Source of the DNA: Cantharellus purpuraceus
Taxonomy: Eukaryota; Basidiomycota; Agaricomycetes; Cantharellales; Hydnaceae
Length of the DNA: 64,000 nt
Reading direction: 5' to 3'
Assembly: GCA_025174535.1 (NCBI GenBank)
Contig: JALBUN010000014.1
Span: forward strand, 248,001-312,000
Positions within the stretch are counted from its first letter, which is position 1; each line of letters begins with the position of its first letter. Below are positions 56,699-64,000 of this stretch, in pieces. Below the pieces are notes generated by a model. It made no database searches and had not been told where the DNA came from. It saw nothing but the letters and a program-made list of their open reading frames with translations. The position numbers and the translations under genes were made by a program.

Positions 56699-57318
56699 GG
56701 ACGCTTGTTCGGAAGGATGCTGTTATACAATATTCTGATGTATACAAGATATACATCAAAATATATGAGATATACATCAGAATTTTAATAATGATCATAA
56801 AAATAGGGAGTTACAATCTGGATATCTTTAAAGATTTCGGATATCTGAGTTTTTTTTGGATATCTTAAATTTTTATAAATATGTATATATATTTCATATT
56901 TTAATAAACTTTGAAAGATAAGATGTTTGTTATGGATGAACATAATTATTTATATGAACATAACAGTAATATATATACTAATATTATTGGTATAATAGAG
57001 AATATTTAGATATACAAATGCCAGGTGAGGATTCAAGGTATATTAGATTATTTAACCAGTATAGTACAAGAAAGAATGAGTGAAAGAAATCAAGTGTAGC
57101 AGGAGTAGAATATTCCCTTGAAGCAGTTGCCATGAAAAAAAAAGAATTATTTTTGAGAATCATGTCAAAATATCAAAATATGTTTTAAATCTAAGTAAAT
57201 TATATAAATTTGAGAATCATGTATGAAATATCAAAATATGTTTTAATATAAGTATATTATATAAAATTTGAGGAAATGGGTTGTATATACATATTTGATG
57301 TATTTCTGAACAAGCATC
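56699..57318 (-). mobile_element. AT-rich TIR element, right copy, inverted
   Basis: Begins ggacgcttgttcggaa and ends ttctgaacaagcatc, flanked by TA (56697-56698 and 57319-57320). It is the reverse complement of the left copy without the insert, so the pair can fold into a long hairpin. 620 bp, non-coding: a MITE-like element. Confidence 0.65.
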
Positions 57319-57358
57319 TAGGAGCCTCTCAAGCAGTCCAGAAGGCTGCTAAGTGCTC

Positions 57359-57718
57359 TGTGAGGGCGACGCTGATGACGAGGCCACAACAACAAGATAC
57401 TCAATAAGTGAGAGCCGATAAGAAATAATGCCAGCTGGTACAGCGGATATCCTCAGTCTATACAGCTGTTTCTGATAAATACATGGGACTTACCTGGTAC
57501 AGCGGATATCCTCAGAGATCAAGCTGAGGGGATCACACTGCACCAAGGCGAGTCTTTATACTAAATGATGGAGACGGATAGGAGAACCAAGATAGGGAGG
57601 AAAGATAGGGAAGTGATAGGGGCAATGAAATAGGTGAGACGCACCCTGACAGGCTGCGCTGATAGGGGTGTCAAGAGAAAATACTAAAAATAGAATATGA
57701 CTTATTTGAACCCTGACA
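57359..57718 (-). repeat. gypsy-2 3' LTR
   Basis: 360 bp, TGTGAGGG...CCCTGACA on the plus strand. It contains a 22-bp direct repeat (ctggtacagcggatatcctcag, twice) in the region just upstream of the presumed promoter complement. Confidence 0.93.
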
Positions 57719-57771
57719 TCACCTCCCTCTTAATGCATGTCGTCTCGATATGCACTATCGTCCCATCCATC

Positions 57772-58209
57772 TCAAGAGAGACACACCCTGAAGCACTCTG
57801 CAAGGTCCCTTCTCACTCTCTGCCAAAGTAGAGCCCATGACGAGTGTTGATGGTGACTCTTCTCTGCCTTGGGGTAAAGTGGGATGGTGAACTCTCCAGG
57901 GGATATGGGATTGTTCGTGCTGAAAACTGCCCCAAGTATCATCTCCCCTCCCTCATAGGTGACTTTACCGGCGAGCCCTTGGAAGGCATATGGTATGTCA
58001 TAGTTGCCGATGAATAGAGGGTCCCCGATGTAGTATGTCTGGCGTCTGGATGGATTACGATGCCAGAAGGGGAAATGAACTTGTGGAGGTGGAGATGGGA
58101 GGTTATAATCCTCTACAGCACGTGCAGTATCCCTTGAGTCAACTGACCAAGTGATTGAGGGGTAGGAACGGAGTGAGCGTAGAGGGGTGGATTCAGACTG
58201 GTAAGGCAT
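57772..58209 (-). CDS. extra ORF between integrase and 3' LTR, unknown function
   Basis: A 145-residue frame starting MPYQSESTPLRSLRSYPSI, sited where some retroelements carry an envelope or accessory gene. It reads VHFPFWHRNPSRRQTYYIGD, FIGNYDIPYAFQGLAGKVTY, FTIPLYPKAEKSHH, and ends LAECFRVCLS. No signal peptide, membrane segment or zinc motif is visible. It is intact and separate from the integrase frame, which ends at 58316. It might be a captured gene or only a chance frame; its intact state in a young element gives modest support. Confidence 0.5.
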   Translation of the reverse strand: MPYQSESTPLRSLRSYPSITWSVDSRDTARAVEDYNLPSPPPQVHFPFWHRNPSRRQTYYIGDPLFIGNYDIPYAFQGLAGKVTYEGGEMILGAVFSTNNPISPGEFTIPLYPKAEKSHHQHSSWALLWQRVRRDLAECFRVCLS

Positions 58210-58315
58210 GGTGGGTTGGGTAGTGAACGATGATGGTTTTACTGAGGAAGGGGAAGTGGATTCACTGGCTTATATACAGTTAGTGGAATTTCGGCATGGA
58301 TGAATTTGGTGAGCG

Positions 58316-59941
58316 CTAAGCTTCACTGTGCCTATTCTGCGGCTCTGAAATGTGTCCAATACCACGTGTTGGGTTCCTGCCAGCTGTCCAATCAAAGAGG
58401 ACCTGTTTGGGAGGTTCTGTGAAGTTCTCAAAGTGTCTGAAGGGAAGAGCCGCATAGGTGGCTGCCGAAATACGCCTTGGGGCTTCAGGATTTTCCTGAT
58501 GGAAGTCTGCAATGCGCCTTCTAGCCCCACTGGCATCCTTAGCTGGGATCCAGAGGTCGTCAGCAGCTCCATAGCCCTTCCAACGCACCAGGTATTCCAG
58601 TCTTCCTCGGAAAACTCTGCTGTCAAGGATCTTCTCAACTTCGTATTCCTGTACTCCATCTCGAATGACTGGAGGTGGTGGAGGAGATGACTGGCGTTCA
58701 GGGATGGGATCCTTTTCATAAGGACGGAGTAAGACAACAGAGAACACTGGATGAGTGCGGCCAAAGATTGGGGGAAGTCGTAGGCCATAGGCATTTCGTG
58801 AGACCACTTTATTAATCACATACGGTCCTAACCATTTGTGATCAAGTTTCTTGGTTGGACGGGTGGTGGTGATATTTTGTGCATTGAGCCAGACCTTGTC
58901 ACCAAGTTTGTATACTGGGGCTGCTTGCCGATGGGCATCATAGAATCGTGCCATATCATCTGCTGCCTTTTCCAGGGCGGAGCGAGCCTCAGTGGTGGCT
59001 GTCTCCATACGCTCAGTGAATTCTTCCAGTGCTTCAAGTCGTGTCTCTCGGATTGGCTCTAACCCAAGCCTTGGGTGTTGGCCTGTATCAAGCATGAAGG
59101 GGGTTGATTGCGTGGAGGAGTGGATGCGGTTGTTGTATGTGAATTCGGCAAGAGGAACCCACTCAATCCAGTCATCCTGGCGCTGATTGACGAAAAGCCT
59201 CAAGTATTGTTCAATTTCTTGATTGACCCTTTCCGTCTGACCATCGGTTTGTGGATGATATGCTGTGGATGCTGCAACCTTGATCCCCAAAAGCTTATTG
59301 AGCTCATGCATAAATTGAGAGACAAACTGGGTGCCACGGTCACTGATGATCTCCTCAGGAAGGCCGTGGTGTTTCCACACATGGTCTCGGAAATGTCGTG
59401 CAACTCCTATGGAGTTGATGTCAGAGGTGGTAGGGATAACATGTGCTCGTTTGGAAAGACGGTCCACAACGACAAGGAGTGCATCATAGCCATGGCTGAT
59501 GGGTAGTTCTACAATAAGGTCAACAGATATCACTTGCCACCTCCGATCTGGGACACGATTAGGCAGGAGTTTACCCATAGGAGGAGCAGGGAAAGTTTTT
59601 GTCCGATTGCAGAGGTCACATCCCTTGACGTATTTGGCAATGTATCGTCCAAATCCAGGCCACCAGTAGCTGCGGGATACAAGTTCTGTTGTTCTCCAGC
59701 GACCAGGGTGACCTGTAATGTGAGTATCGTGGTGTGCCCTTACAATGTCATGGCGCAATTTTGGGTCAAGAGGGACATATACCTTGCCACGATAGAGGAC
59801 GAGTCCATTCTCCTCGGTCCATTCCTGTCCTCGTAAATTCCGAGAGGGGCCAAGTTCCTTAAGAGCCTTTACAACCTTTTCATCTCTGTTGGTGCAATTC
59901 CGCACACGTTCCAGGAATATGTCTCCTTCTCCTGTGATCAT
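58316..59941 (-). CDS. gypsy-2 integrase with GPY/F module and chromodomain
   Basis: 541-residue frame. Zinc finger HHDTHITGHPGRW with CDLCNRTK; catalytic core with VISVDLIVELP, ISDRGTQFVSQF and YHPQTDGQTERVNQEIEQY (D, D, E); GPY/F module KLDHKWLGPYVINKVVSRNA; chromodomain YEVEKILDSRVFRGRLEYLV with RWKGYGAADDLWIPA. It belongs to the same polyprotein as the upstream RT. The separation is due to one missing G in a G-run near 60026-60031; the frame after the run reads on smoothly into MITGEGDIFLE. Confidence 0.93.
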   Translation of the reverse strand: MITGEGDIFLERVRNCTNRDEKVVKALKELGPSRNLRGQEWTEENGLVLYRGKVYVPLDPKLRHDIVRAHHDTHITGHPGRWRTTELVSRSYWWPGFGRYIAKYVKGCDLCNRTKTFPAPPMGKLLPNRVPDRRWQVISVDLIVELPISHGYDALLVVVDRLSKRAHVIPTTSDINSIGVARHFRDHVWKHHGLPEEIISDRGTQFVSQFMHELNKLLGIKVAASTAYHPQTDGQTERVNQEIEQYLRLFVNQRQDDWIEWVPLAEFTYNNRIHSSTQSTPFMLDTGQHPRLGLEPIRETRLEALEEFTERMETATTEARSALEKAADDMARFYDAHRQAAPVYKLGDKVWLNAQNITTTRPTKKLDHKWLGPYVINKVVSRNAYGLRLPPIFGRTHPVFSVVLLRPYEKDPIPERQSSPPPPPVIRDGVQEYEVEKILDSRVFRGRLEYLVRWKGYGAADDLWIPAKDASGARRRIADFHQENPEAPRRISAATYAALPFRHFENFTEPPKQVLFDWTAGRNPTRGIGHISEPQNRHSEA

Positions 59942-62214
59942 TTGAGCTTCTGGCCCTGGATAGGTGGATGTCGCATCAATGTGGAACAGCTCAGGGCCAA
60001 GAAGAATCTGGTTCTGGTTATCTTCCTCCCCTGCTTATGATCTACACGTCGTGAGAGGGCATCAGGTTTGGCTGAATGTCGTCCAGGACGGTGGATCAGT
60101 TCAAAGTCAAAACTAGAAAGGTATAGTGACCAGCGAGCTTGTCGACGATTGAGATTTTGAGCTGTACGGAAATATGTGAGGTTTTGATGGTCGTTAAGGA
60201 TTTCAATCTTGTATTTGGTCCCTTCCAAGATGTGGCGCCATTCTTCTAGTCCACGGATGACTGAGAGCAATTCCTTATCATGGATGGCATAGTTGCGCTC
60301 TGCATCTGAAAGGCTCTTGGATACAAAACCTACCGGCCTCCATTTCTCATCGTCACAGAGTTGAGATAGAACAGCACCTGTTGCATATGCTGAAGCATCT
60401 GTCTCTAGTCGAAAATGCTTGGTTTGATCTGGGAGGACAAGGATTGGAGTTGACGTGACAAGCTGCTTGAGTTTATCAAAGGCTTCTTGTTCTGGGCCAT
60501 CAGGTATCCAAGACCACTGTGTATCTGCCTTTGTTAACCGATTCAGAGGCTTTGCGATATGTGAGAAGTCCTCAATGAAGCGACGATAGAAATTGATGAA
60601 ACCCAGGAAGGATTTGACTTCTGTCACATTGCGCGGTGTGGGCCAGTCCCTGACTCCAGCCACCTTAACTGGGTCCATAGCTACCTGTCCCTGTGAGAGA
60701 ATCAATCCAAGATAATCTACCTTCTGTTGTGAGAAAAGGCATTTCTCTGGTTTGAGGTACAGGTGGTTGGCCCGAAGAATTTCAAGGACAGATTGCACGA
60801 TCGTGTGGTGTTGTTCTAGGGATTCAGTGAAAATGAGGATGTCGTCCATGAACACTACCATAGTGCCATCGTCAATGAGCTCCTTGAAAATGCCATTCAT
60901 CATCGTCTGAAAGGTTGCTGGGCTGTTTGTGAGACCAAAGAACATGACCAGGGGTTCAAATAGACCACGATTGGTTCGAAAGGCTGCCTTCCACTCATCG
61001 CCCTCTTTAATACGCACATTGTTATATCCCCATCGGATGTCAAGCTTGGTAAAGTACTTGGCATTGGCTGCGGCAATTTTATTCATGATGTCTGGTACCA
61101 GGGGTAGTGGGTAGGCGTTCTTGATTGTGATATCATTCAGCTTGCGGTAGTCTTGCACAAAATGAAGATTACCGTCCTTCTTCTTCACAAAAAAGACAGG
61201 GGATGCCATGGGTGACTTGGAAGGACGTATACGATGATTCCGTAGGTTCTCCTCAAGGAATGCGTCCAACTCCTTCTGCTCATTTGGGGACATTGGATAG
61301 ACCTTTGTGCTGAAGGGTTGTGCTCCTGGAGTGAGTTCAATAGCGTGGTCCCACAGTTTTCGAGGTGGAAGTTGGTCAAAGGACTCCTTTGCAAAAACAT
61401 CCTTAAATCCCCAGTACGCCTTTGGGACAATCTCCTCAAAGGTTTTGACTGGAGTGGATTCTGCAGCCTTCTGTGCGAGCTGTTGAGAAACTGTTGAACC
61501 AGCATAGATATTCTCCAAGTCTTCTTCTACAAAGATAACAAATGTTCGGTCTCCCTCGTATTGGGGTTGCCCGTGTGAGTTCTTGCCATTTGAAGGAGTT
61601 GTACAAAGCGAATGCTCTTTGTGTTCTGGTACTTCTCCACATGAATCAGGGCAGCGAGTCATCTGTACCTTTCCTGTACGCCAGTCTACCTCTGGGTTGT
61701 GCTTCACAAGCCAGGTGTGCCCAACAATTATGCCAAAGGTTCCCAGGCTTGTGACCGAAAATGTGGCACGTTCAGTATGGGTCCCATATGTGCAGATGAG
61801 ATCGACTTCTTCCTTGATTGAACCTGCTTCATTTGGGGTCCCATCAATGTTATAAACAGGTATGGCACGTGGTAGAGGGCGTGTTCGAAGTTTCTCTGCT
61901 TTGACATATTCTGCATCAATGAACATTCCTGTAGCACCACTATCGAGGAGTGCATCCACAGCTAGAGGGTATCCAGTGTCTACCGAGTGGATTTTCATGG
62001 GAATTCTTGTACATCGACGGATGTCTGCAGATCGAAGGTAGAGACGAGGAGGGTCATCATGTTTAGCTGAAAGTTGAGAAGGGTTTTCAGGCATGGCTGT
62101 TTTGGTTTCAGTCTGATGGACAAGGGAGTGTGCGTGTAACATATCGCTAGTGAGCCCTACAGTACATGATTCAAGAACTGAAAACCGGTTTGTCAGGCAG
62201 GGCATGCTCTTCAC
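59938..62214 (-). CDS. gypsy-2 protease-RT-RNase H
   Basis: About 750 residues. Protease ALLDSGATGMFIDAEYV near residue 90; RT with FVQDYRKLNDITIKNAYPLP, FTKLDIRWGYNNVRIKEGDE, GLTNSPATFQTMMNGIF and catalytic VVFMDDILIFTE; RNase H RLETDASAYATGAVLSQL with IHDKELLSVIRGLEEW and RPGRHSAKPDALSRR. Pol overlaps the Gag stop by a few bases in another frame (62211-62214), so frameshifting or reinitiation would be needed. The tail after DHKQG is out of frame because of the G-run deletion near 60028. Confidence 0.93.
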   Translation of the reverse strand: MKSMPCLTNRFSVLESCTVGLTSDMLHAHSLVHQTETKTAMPENPSQLSAKHDDPPRLYLRSADIRRCTRIPMKIHSVDTGYPLAVDALLDSGATGMFIDAEYVKAEKLRTRPLPRAIPVYNIDGTPNEAGSIKEEVDLICTYGTHTERATFSVTSLGTFGIIVGHTWLVKHNPEVDWRTGKVQMTRCPDSCGEVPEHKEHSLCTTPSNGKNSHGQPQYEGDRTFVIFVEEDLENIYAGSTVSQQLAQKAAESTPVKTFEEIVPKAYWGFKDVFAKESFDQLPPRKLWDHAIELTPGAQPFSTKVYPMSPNEQKELDAFLEENLRNHRIRPSKSPMASPVFFVKKKDGNLHFVQDYRKLNDITIKNAYPLPLVPDIMNKIAAANAKYFTKLDIRWGYNNVRIKEGDEWKAAFRTNRGLFEPLVMFFGLTNSPATFQTMMNGIFKELIDDGTMVVFMDDILIFTESLEQHHTIVQSVLEILRANHLYLKPEKCLFSQQKVDYLGLILSQGQVAMDPVKVAGVRDWPTPRNVTEVKSFLGFINFYRRFIEDFSHIAKPLNRLTKADTQWSWIPDGPEQEAFDKLKQLVTSTPILVLPDQTKHFRLETDASAYATGAVLSQLCDDEKWRPVGFVSKSLSDAERNYAIHDKELLSVIRGLEEWRHILEGTKYKIEILNDHQNLTYFRTAQNLNRRQARWSLYLSSFDFELIHRPGRHSAKPDALSRRVDHKQGRKITRTRFFLALSCSTLMRHPPIQGQKLK

Positions 62215-63353
62215 TGCTGACTGGCCTGAAAATCCTGCTTCTCCTCTTGCTTTGGAATTACTGCCTTCTGCGCTTCTTCCTTGGCCTTCAGTGCAGCTGC
62301 TACTGACTCTGATATCATGCCTGCAATTGCTGTTTGTGTGAGATCAGCTCGGATAAGTTCCTTGCGTGGTTCAGGGCATGCTGGGGATATATGGCCACGC
62401 TTTCCACAGTTATAGCACGTCCGAGTCTCAATGCGATGGCGGTTGGAGTCAATATCCATAGGTGCAGCACCATTAGAGGTTGCCAAGGTAGTTGGTACAG
62501 AGATGACCGGAGTGCTGTGAGGGCGGGATGGGGTAGAGCGGGCAGGAGTGAGGGAAGTCTGAGCACGTCTCACTTCTAGAAGACGACGGTGGTTGCGGTC
62601 AATTTGACAGGCCGCTTCCTTCCATGCCTTGAGATCGGATGGGAGGGATGGCTGTGCATGGATCTTGTCAAGAATCATTGCAGGGAGCCCTCGGGCATAG
62701 GCATCTTCCAGTGCTGCATCATTAAACCCAGTCCTTCCTGCTAGTATCTCAAACTGTGCCGTGTATTCATCCGCTGACATGCCAGGTGTCATCCTAAGAT
62801 CGTGTAGCTTTGTTCGTGCTGTTCGAGAGCGGTCAGGGTCCCCAAAAGCGTTCTCCACTTGCTTAATGAATTCCTCCAAGGTGGAGAGCGGTGAGGTCCT
62901 GTCAATGACTGCCTGTGTCTCATTGTGCGCCCATACTTCAGCAGAACCTCCTGTCATAAAAGAGAGGGCATAGAGGATCTTGGTCCGCTCATCTGGGAAA
63001 GATGTAGGCTGGACTGCAATGGCAAGCCTGATAGAGCGAATGAAACCTTCCGTCTCTGCACGATCTCCATTGAATTTGGCTGGTTCAGCTGCCCTTATTG
63101 GGCGAACGGATGACGATGTAGGAGAAGGTGTGGGAAATGAGGTGGTCTGAGAGATGGTCTGTGCTGCAGCGATGGCAGCAGCAGTGGCAGCATCTGCTAG
63201 GTTGTTCTGGACATTGGCGAACTGGCTTTGGAGGTGCTGGTTCTGGAGTTGCAGCTGCTGGAGCTGCTGCGCCTGGGTGTTGAACAACGCTCGCAGAAAG
63301 CCACCACTTTCACCTAGAGTGTCCCAATAGGCTTCAGGGAGCTGATCGGTCAT
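62211..63353 (-). CDS. gypsy-2 Gag
   Basis: 380 residues starting MTDQLPEAYWDTLGESGG. A Gln-rich helical stretch (residues 25-70), a retrotransposon-gag capsid region (AAEPAKFNGDRAETEGFIRS, LSFMTGGSAEVWA, LRMTPGMSADEYTAQFEIL) and a CCHC zinc knuckle CYNCGKRGHISPAC near residue 320. Intact. Confidence 0.93.
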   Translation of the reverse strand: MTDQLPEAYWDTLGESGGFLRALFNTQAQQLQQLQLQNQHLQSQFANVQNNLADAATAAAIAAAQTISQTTSFPTPSPTSSSVRPIRAAEPAKFNGDRAETEGFIRSIRLAIAVQPTSFPDERTKILYALSFMTGGSAEVWAHNETQAVIDRTSPLSTLEEFIKQVENAFGDPDRSRTARTKLHDLRMTPGMSADEYTAQFEILAGRTGFNDAALEDAYARGLPAMILDKIHAQPSLPSDLKAWKEAACQIDRNHRRLLEVRRAQTSLTPARSTPSRPHSTPVISVPTTLATSNGAAPMDIDSNRHRIETRTCYNCGKRGHISPACPEPRKELIRADLTQTAIAGMISESVAAALKAKEEAQKAVIPKQEEKQDFQASQQ

Positions 63354-63409
63354 GGTATCGGTGAAGTAGTTAATAGGGAAAGTGTTATGAGGTGTGGGGT
63401 CGTCTTATG

Positions 63410-63419
63410 AGCTTGATCT
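63410..63419 (-). other. gypsy-2 self-priming primer-binding site
   Basis: Two bases inside the 5' LTR the minus strand reads agatcaagct. This is the exact complement of agcttgatct, found in the LTR at 63588-63579, 35 bases after the TATA box, where the RNA should start. This is the arrangement used for self-priming by Tf1-type elements. No tRNA-like TGG primer site is seen. Confidence 0.75.
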
Positions 63420-63421
63420 TC

Positions 63422-63783
63422 TGTGAGGGCGACGCTGATGACGAGGCCACAACAACAAGATACTCAATAAGTGAGAGCCGATAAGAAATAATGCCAGCTG
63501 GTACAGCGGATATCCTCAGTCTATACAGCTGTTTCTGATAAATACATGGGACTTACCTGGTACAGCGGATATCCTCAGAGATCAAGCTGAGGGGATCACA
63601 CTGCACCAAGGCGAGTCTTTATACTAAATGATGGAGACGGATAGGAGAACCAAGATAGGGGAGGAAAGATAGGGGAAGTGATAGGGGCAATGAAATAGGG
63701 GAGACGCACCCTGACAGGCTGCGCTGATAGGGGTGTCAAGAGAAAATACTAAAAATAGAATATGACTTATTTGAACCCTGACA
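63422..63783 (-). repeat. gypsy-2 5' LTR
   Basis: 362 bp, matching the 3' LTR except for one substitution and two G-run length changes. It carries TATAAAG on the minus strand at 63623-63617. Confidence 0.93.
63617..63623 (-). promoter_or_regulatory. gypsy-2 TATA box
   Basis: TATAAAG on the minus strand inside the 5' LTR. Transcription about 35 bases downstream would begin at the agcttgatct that matches the primer site. Confidence 0.65.
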
Positions 63784-63806
63784 TGCTCCCTCACTGAGTG
63801 CTTAGG

Positions 63807-64000
63807 TGTTAAGGGACTGGGAAACTCAGGGTTCAATGGAATAGCTGGAGTTCAGCTGCTAGTGAAGAAGGGAAGGGGACTTTACTGTTCTAGTTCAACG
63901 AGACAGAATGGGACAATAACTATTGAGTCAGATCAAGTGGACTTGGCTTCAACTTATGTGTTGTGCCCTCTCAGATCATTGGTCCAATATTTTGGAGTTT
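63807..64000 (+). mobile_element. start of a second TGTTAAGG-family LTR (runs off the window)
   Basis: Closely similar to the first 200 bp of the solo LTR at 27555-28234, in the same orientation, and cut by the window edge. Whether it is solo or part of a full element cannot be told. Confidence 0.8.

Larger units (their letters stand above)
57354..63788 (-). mobile_element. gypsy-2, young chromovirus (Tf1/sushi-like)
   Basis: The element is 57359-63783, flanked by the perfect 5-bp duplication TGCTC (57354-57358 and 63784-63788). LTRs of 360 and 362 bp differ by one substitution and two single G-run indels, so the insertion is recent. Coding order on the minus strand: Gag, protease-RT-RNase H, integrase with chromodomain, then an extra ORF. 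Confidence 0.93.

Noticed and set aside
55600..57320. Single foldback transposon
   Set aside because: Terminal motifs and TA duplications at the inner ends of both arms point to two inverted copies.

Overview
The window looks like nuclear DNA of an agaricomycete (basidiomycete) fungus. The genes are split by many short introns of about 45-60 bp. The gene set is typical of the group: a mitochondrial ferredoxin, GDP-mannose 4,6-dehydratase, a fungal PFK-2/FBPase-2, a NACHT-WD40 NLR relic and a very large PH-domain protein. The transposons are copia, chromovirus (Ty3/gypsy) and tyrosine-recombinase families common in mushroom genomes. I cannot name the species.

Region 1 (1-25040) is gene-rich. 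A broken copy of the start of the dehydratase gene, fused to a triose-phosphate-transporter-like fragment, opens the window. Then come a ferredoxin (minus) divergent from the dehydratase (plus), a convergent PFK-2-type gene (minus), an unrecognised gene (plus), and one giant minus-strand gene (7892-19718, about 3,700 residues). The giant gene looks like several ORFs, but consistent splice junctions join them. It encodes a PH domain, long Ser/Pro and Arg-Ser repeats and a C-terminal coiled coil. A decayed NLR follows. Four likely GC-AG introns occur in three of these genes.

Region 2 (25041-64000) is a nested transposon island. A dead tyrosine-recombinase retroelement with split direct repeats (A1...B1-A2...B2) abuts the NLR and is itself hit by a solo LTR. 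A fragmented chromovirus (gypsy-1) is interrupted by two copia families. Copia-B forms 2.18-kb inverted arms around a gypsy-1 gag-protease piece, giving a copia/gypsy fusion ORF. Copia-A forms a 10.5-kb composite with 5.07-kb inverted arms. It has one outer 5-bp target duplication (ATCTG) and a second, internal one (CCGGC/CTGGC) next to the primer-binding site, which is the mark of element-into-element integration. Two inverted TA-flanked AT-rich elements come next, then a young chromovirus (gypsy-2) with near-identical LTRs, a perfect TSD, a primer site matching the predicted start of its own RNA (Tf1-type self-priming), and an extra ORF downstream of integrase. The window ends inside another LTR of the solo-LTR family.

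I see no complete unknown multi-gene system. The most unusual items are the copia-A palindrome and its internal TSD, the gypsy-2 self-priming signature and extra ORF, and the giant PH/RS-repeat protein. Several ORF breaks in otherwise young elements are single-base changes in homopolymers and may be sequencing errors.
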